Below are positions 4,417-5,318 of a DNA stretch of 5,318 nt, piece after piece. Within the stretch, counting starts at the first letter, position 1, and every line of letters starts with the position of its first letter. This DNA comes from Clostridia bacterium. GTDB taxonomy: Bacteria > Bacillota > Clostridia > Christensenellales > DTU072. The notes beneath the pieces were generated by a model. The model was not told where the DNA came from, did no database searches, and saw only the letters and a program-made list of their open reading frames with translations. The translations under genes and the position numbers were made by a program. The DNA lies in NCBI GenBank assembly GCA_028703745.1, contig JAQVME010000112.1, forward strand, positions 1 through 5,318, written 5' to 3'.

Positions 4417-5318
4417 ATGACGAAATCAGACGCAAAGATGTTGTTTCTTTCGGCTTCGGTTTTTGTCTTTCTTACACTCGTTTCATCACTGCTTATTCCA
4501 TTGAAAGACTACGCGAAGGCAGACTCTCGATGTTTATATCTAGAAAATTATACCGGACAAGTCGCCGGCGTATTTGAAGATGAAAGCTTCGACGACCCTA
4601 GGGTGTATAGCGCCGCCACGGCAGAATTTGCTATCGAAGACATATATTACAGCCTTTATTTTTATTTCGATAGCGGCGAATACGAAATTAGCTTTGACGG
4701 TGTGATTTTTACTCCGCTCATAAAAGATCATTATTATGATATTTACTTTACCTCGGAAAACGTATATGTAAGACAAAAAATCCTTGCTCCACAAACCTTC
4801 AGCGTGGACTTTTATTGTTTCGACGTTCTTGTGTGCGAGCGTACGGTAGAAGGCGGCGCCGCCGCCGAGGCTCCGACCCCCACCGAAGAGGCGGGTTACA
4901 CCTTTTTGCGTTGGGACAAGGATTTTTCAAATATCATAGAAGATACGCGTGTTGACGCTGTGTATGAACAAAACCTCTATACGGTAACCTTCCTTGCGTT
5001 TGGCGAGGTGGTTGACGTTAGGCAAGTCTATCACGGCGAGGATGCGTTTCCGCCCGCGGCGCCCGCGGTTGAGGGACATACCTTTGTGGAGTGGCAGGAC
5101 AGCCTCAGCATCACCGCAGATACCGAAATAAGCGCCGTTTATGAAAAAATGACGTATACGGTGATTTTTTACGTTGACGGGATTGAGGAGCGCAGAGCGG
5201 CGGCGGAATACGATACACTTGTAGAAGAGTACCGACCGCAAAGGGCTTTATACCTGTTCAGCGCCTTCGCAGAACAGGGACAGTCTGCCTTTGATTTTTA
5301 TACGCCGATAAAAAAGGA
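4417..5318 (+). CDS. Secreted protein with tandem InlB-like repeats, 3' end beyond window
   Basis: Open from ATG 4417 to the window end (300 codons, no stop), so the C-terminus and any cell-wall anchor are not visible. The start is supported by AGAGG at 4406-4410. Residues 8-27 are hydrophobic, followed by a plausible signal peptidase site after AKA at about residue 35, so the protein is exported. Residues 36-126 are an acidic, tyrosine- and phenylalanine-rich region with many predicted beta strands that I do not recognise. From residue 128 come tandem repeats of the type YTVTF - GY/HTF - W - D - AVYE, related to the Listeria-Bacteroides / InlB B-repeat group found in surface proteins of Firmicutes and Bacteroidetes. 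Such repeats usually act as stalks or adhesion modules; no ligand can be named. The gene follows the PI-PLC-like gene on the same strand but appears to have its own promoter. Confidence 0.8.
   Translation, partial: MTKSDAKMLFLSASVFVFLTLVSSLLIPLKDYAKADSRCLYLENYTGQVAGVFEDESFDDPRVYSAATAEFAIEDIYYSLYFYFDSGEYEISFDGVIFTPLIKDHYYDIYFTSENVYVRQKILAPQTFSVDFYCFDVLVCERTVEGGAAAEAPTPTEEAGYTFLRWDKDFSNIIEDTRVDAVYEQNLYTVTFLAFGEVVDVRQVYHGEDAFPPAAPAVEGHTFVEWQDSLSITADTEISAVYEKMTYTVIFYVDGIEERRAAAEYDTLVEEYRPQRALYLFSAFAEQGQSAFDFYTPIKK
4798..5318 (+). repeat. Tandem coding repeats of about 59-60 residues
   Basis: Unit 1 covers residues 128-187 (4798-4977), unit 2 residues 188-246 (4978-5154), and unit 3 starts at 5155 and runs out of the window. 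Units 1 and 2 align from FSVDF / YTVTF, through GYTFLRW / GHTFVEW and EDTRVDAVYE / ADTEISAVYE. Unit 3 opens with YTVIF and a similar DGIEE turn, then diverges and lacks the G-x-TF-x-x-W core in the visible part. The DNA itself is not repetitive, so these are old, diverged duplications. Confidence 0.75.

Noticed and set aside
4852..4866. GC-rich palindrome GGCGGCGCCGCC
   Set aside because: It encodes Gly-Gly-Ala-Ala within the repeat protein and is explained by codon choice; there is no matching copy or regulatory context.
1..5318. CRISPR array, transposase, tRNA or rRNA
   Set aside because: No evenly spaced direct repeats, no transposase-like translation and no cloverleaf or rRNA signature was seen on either strand.

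Overview
The window reads like a piece of a low-to-medium GC, Gram-positive anaerobe, most likely an uncultured gut-type member of the Clostridia (Firmicutes). The grounds are strong AAGGAGGT ribosome sites, sigma-A promoters with 17-base spacers, rubredoxin/rubrerythrin/ferredoxin oxidative-stress proteins typical of anaerobes, a PerR-type regulator, and secreted proteins with Listeria-Bacteroides (InlB-like, Flg_new-type) repeats. The taxonomic placement is inference from style, not from a marker gene.

Bases 1-1745, mostly minus strand: a compact peroxide-defence operon read right to left. It starts with a Fur-family repressor carrying every PerR metal ligand (1138-1560). Next is a three-part rubredoxin / degenerate ferritin-like / rubredoxin protein with a GTG start (444-1115), then a double-cluster ferredoxin (1-451, cut by the window edge) that overlaps the preceding gene by 8 bases. 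A well-formed promoter (1622-1650) and a 7-1-7 Per-box-like palindrome just downstream (1586-1600) suggest the repressor controls its own operon. A small AhpD-like CxxC protein (1746-1961) diverges from the other side and ends at a good intrinsic terminator (1969-2012).

Bases 2013-3110, plus strand: a decayed, AT-richer stretch. It holds the tail of a repeat-domain surface protein with no start codon (2031-2231). Ten bases later comes a lipoprotein gene with a BspA-like region and one Listeria-Bacteroides repeat, broken by an apparent one-base deletion near 2913 (2242-3110).

Bases 3111-5318, plus strand: an intact membrane-anchored member of the Ca2+-dependent phosphatidylinositol phospholipase C family (3183-4295). 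Its predicted promoter sits so close to the ATG that the mRNA would be essentially leaderless. It is followed by a secreted protein with tandem repeats of about 59-60 residues that runs off the window (4417-5318).

The left half is a redox module: repressor, electron carrier and ferredoxin, facing a thiol-active AhpD-like protein. The right half is a cell-surface region in which three of four loci carry the same kind of repeat. I found no CRISPR array, no transposase, no RNA gene and no clear novel defence system.
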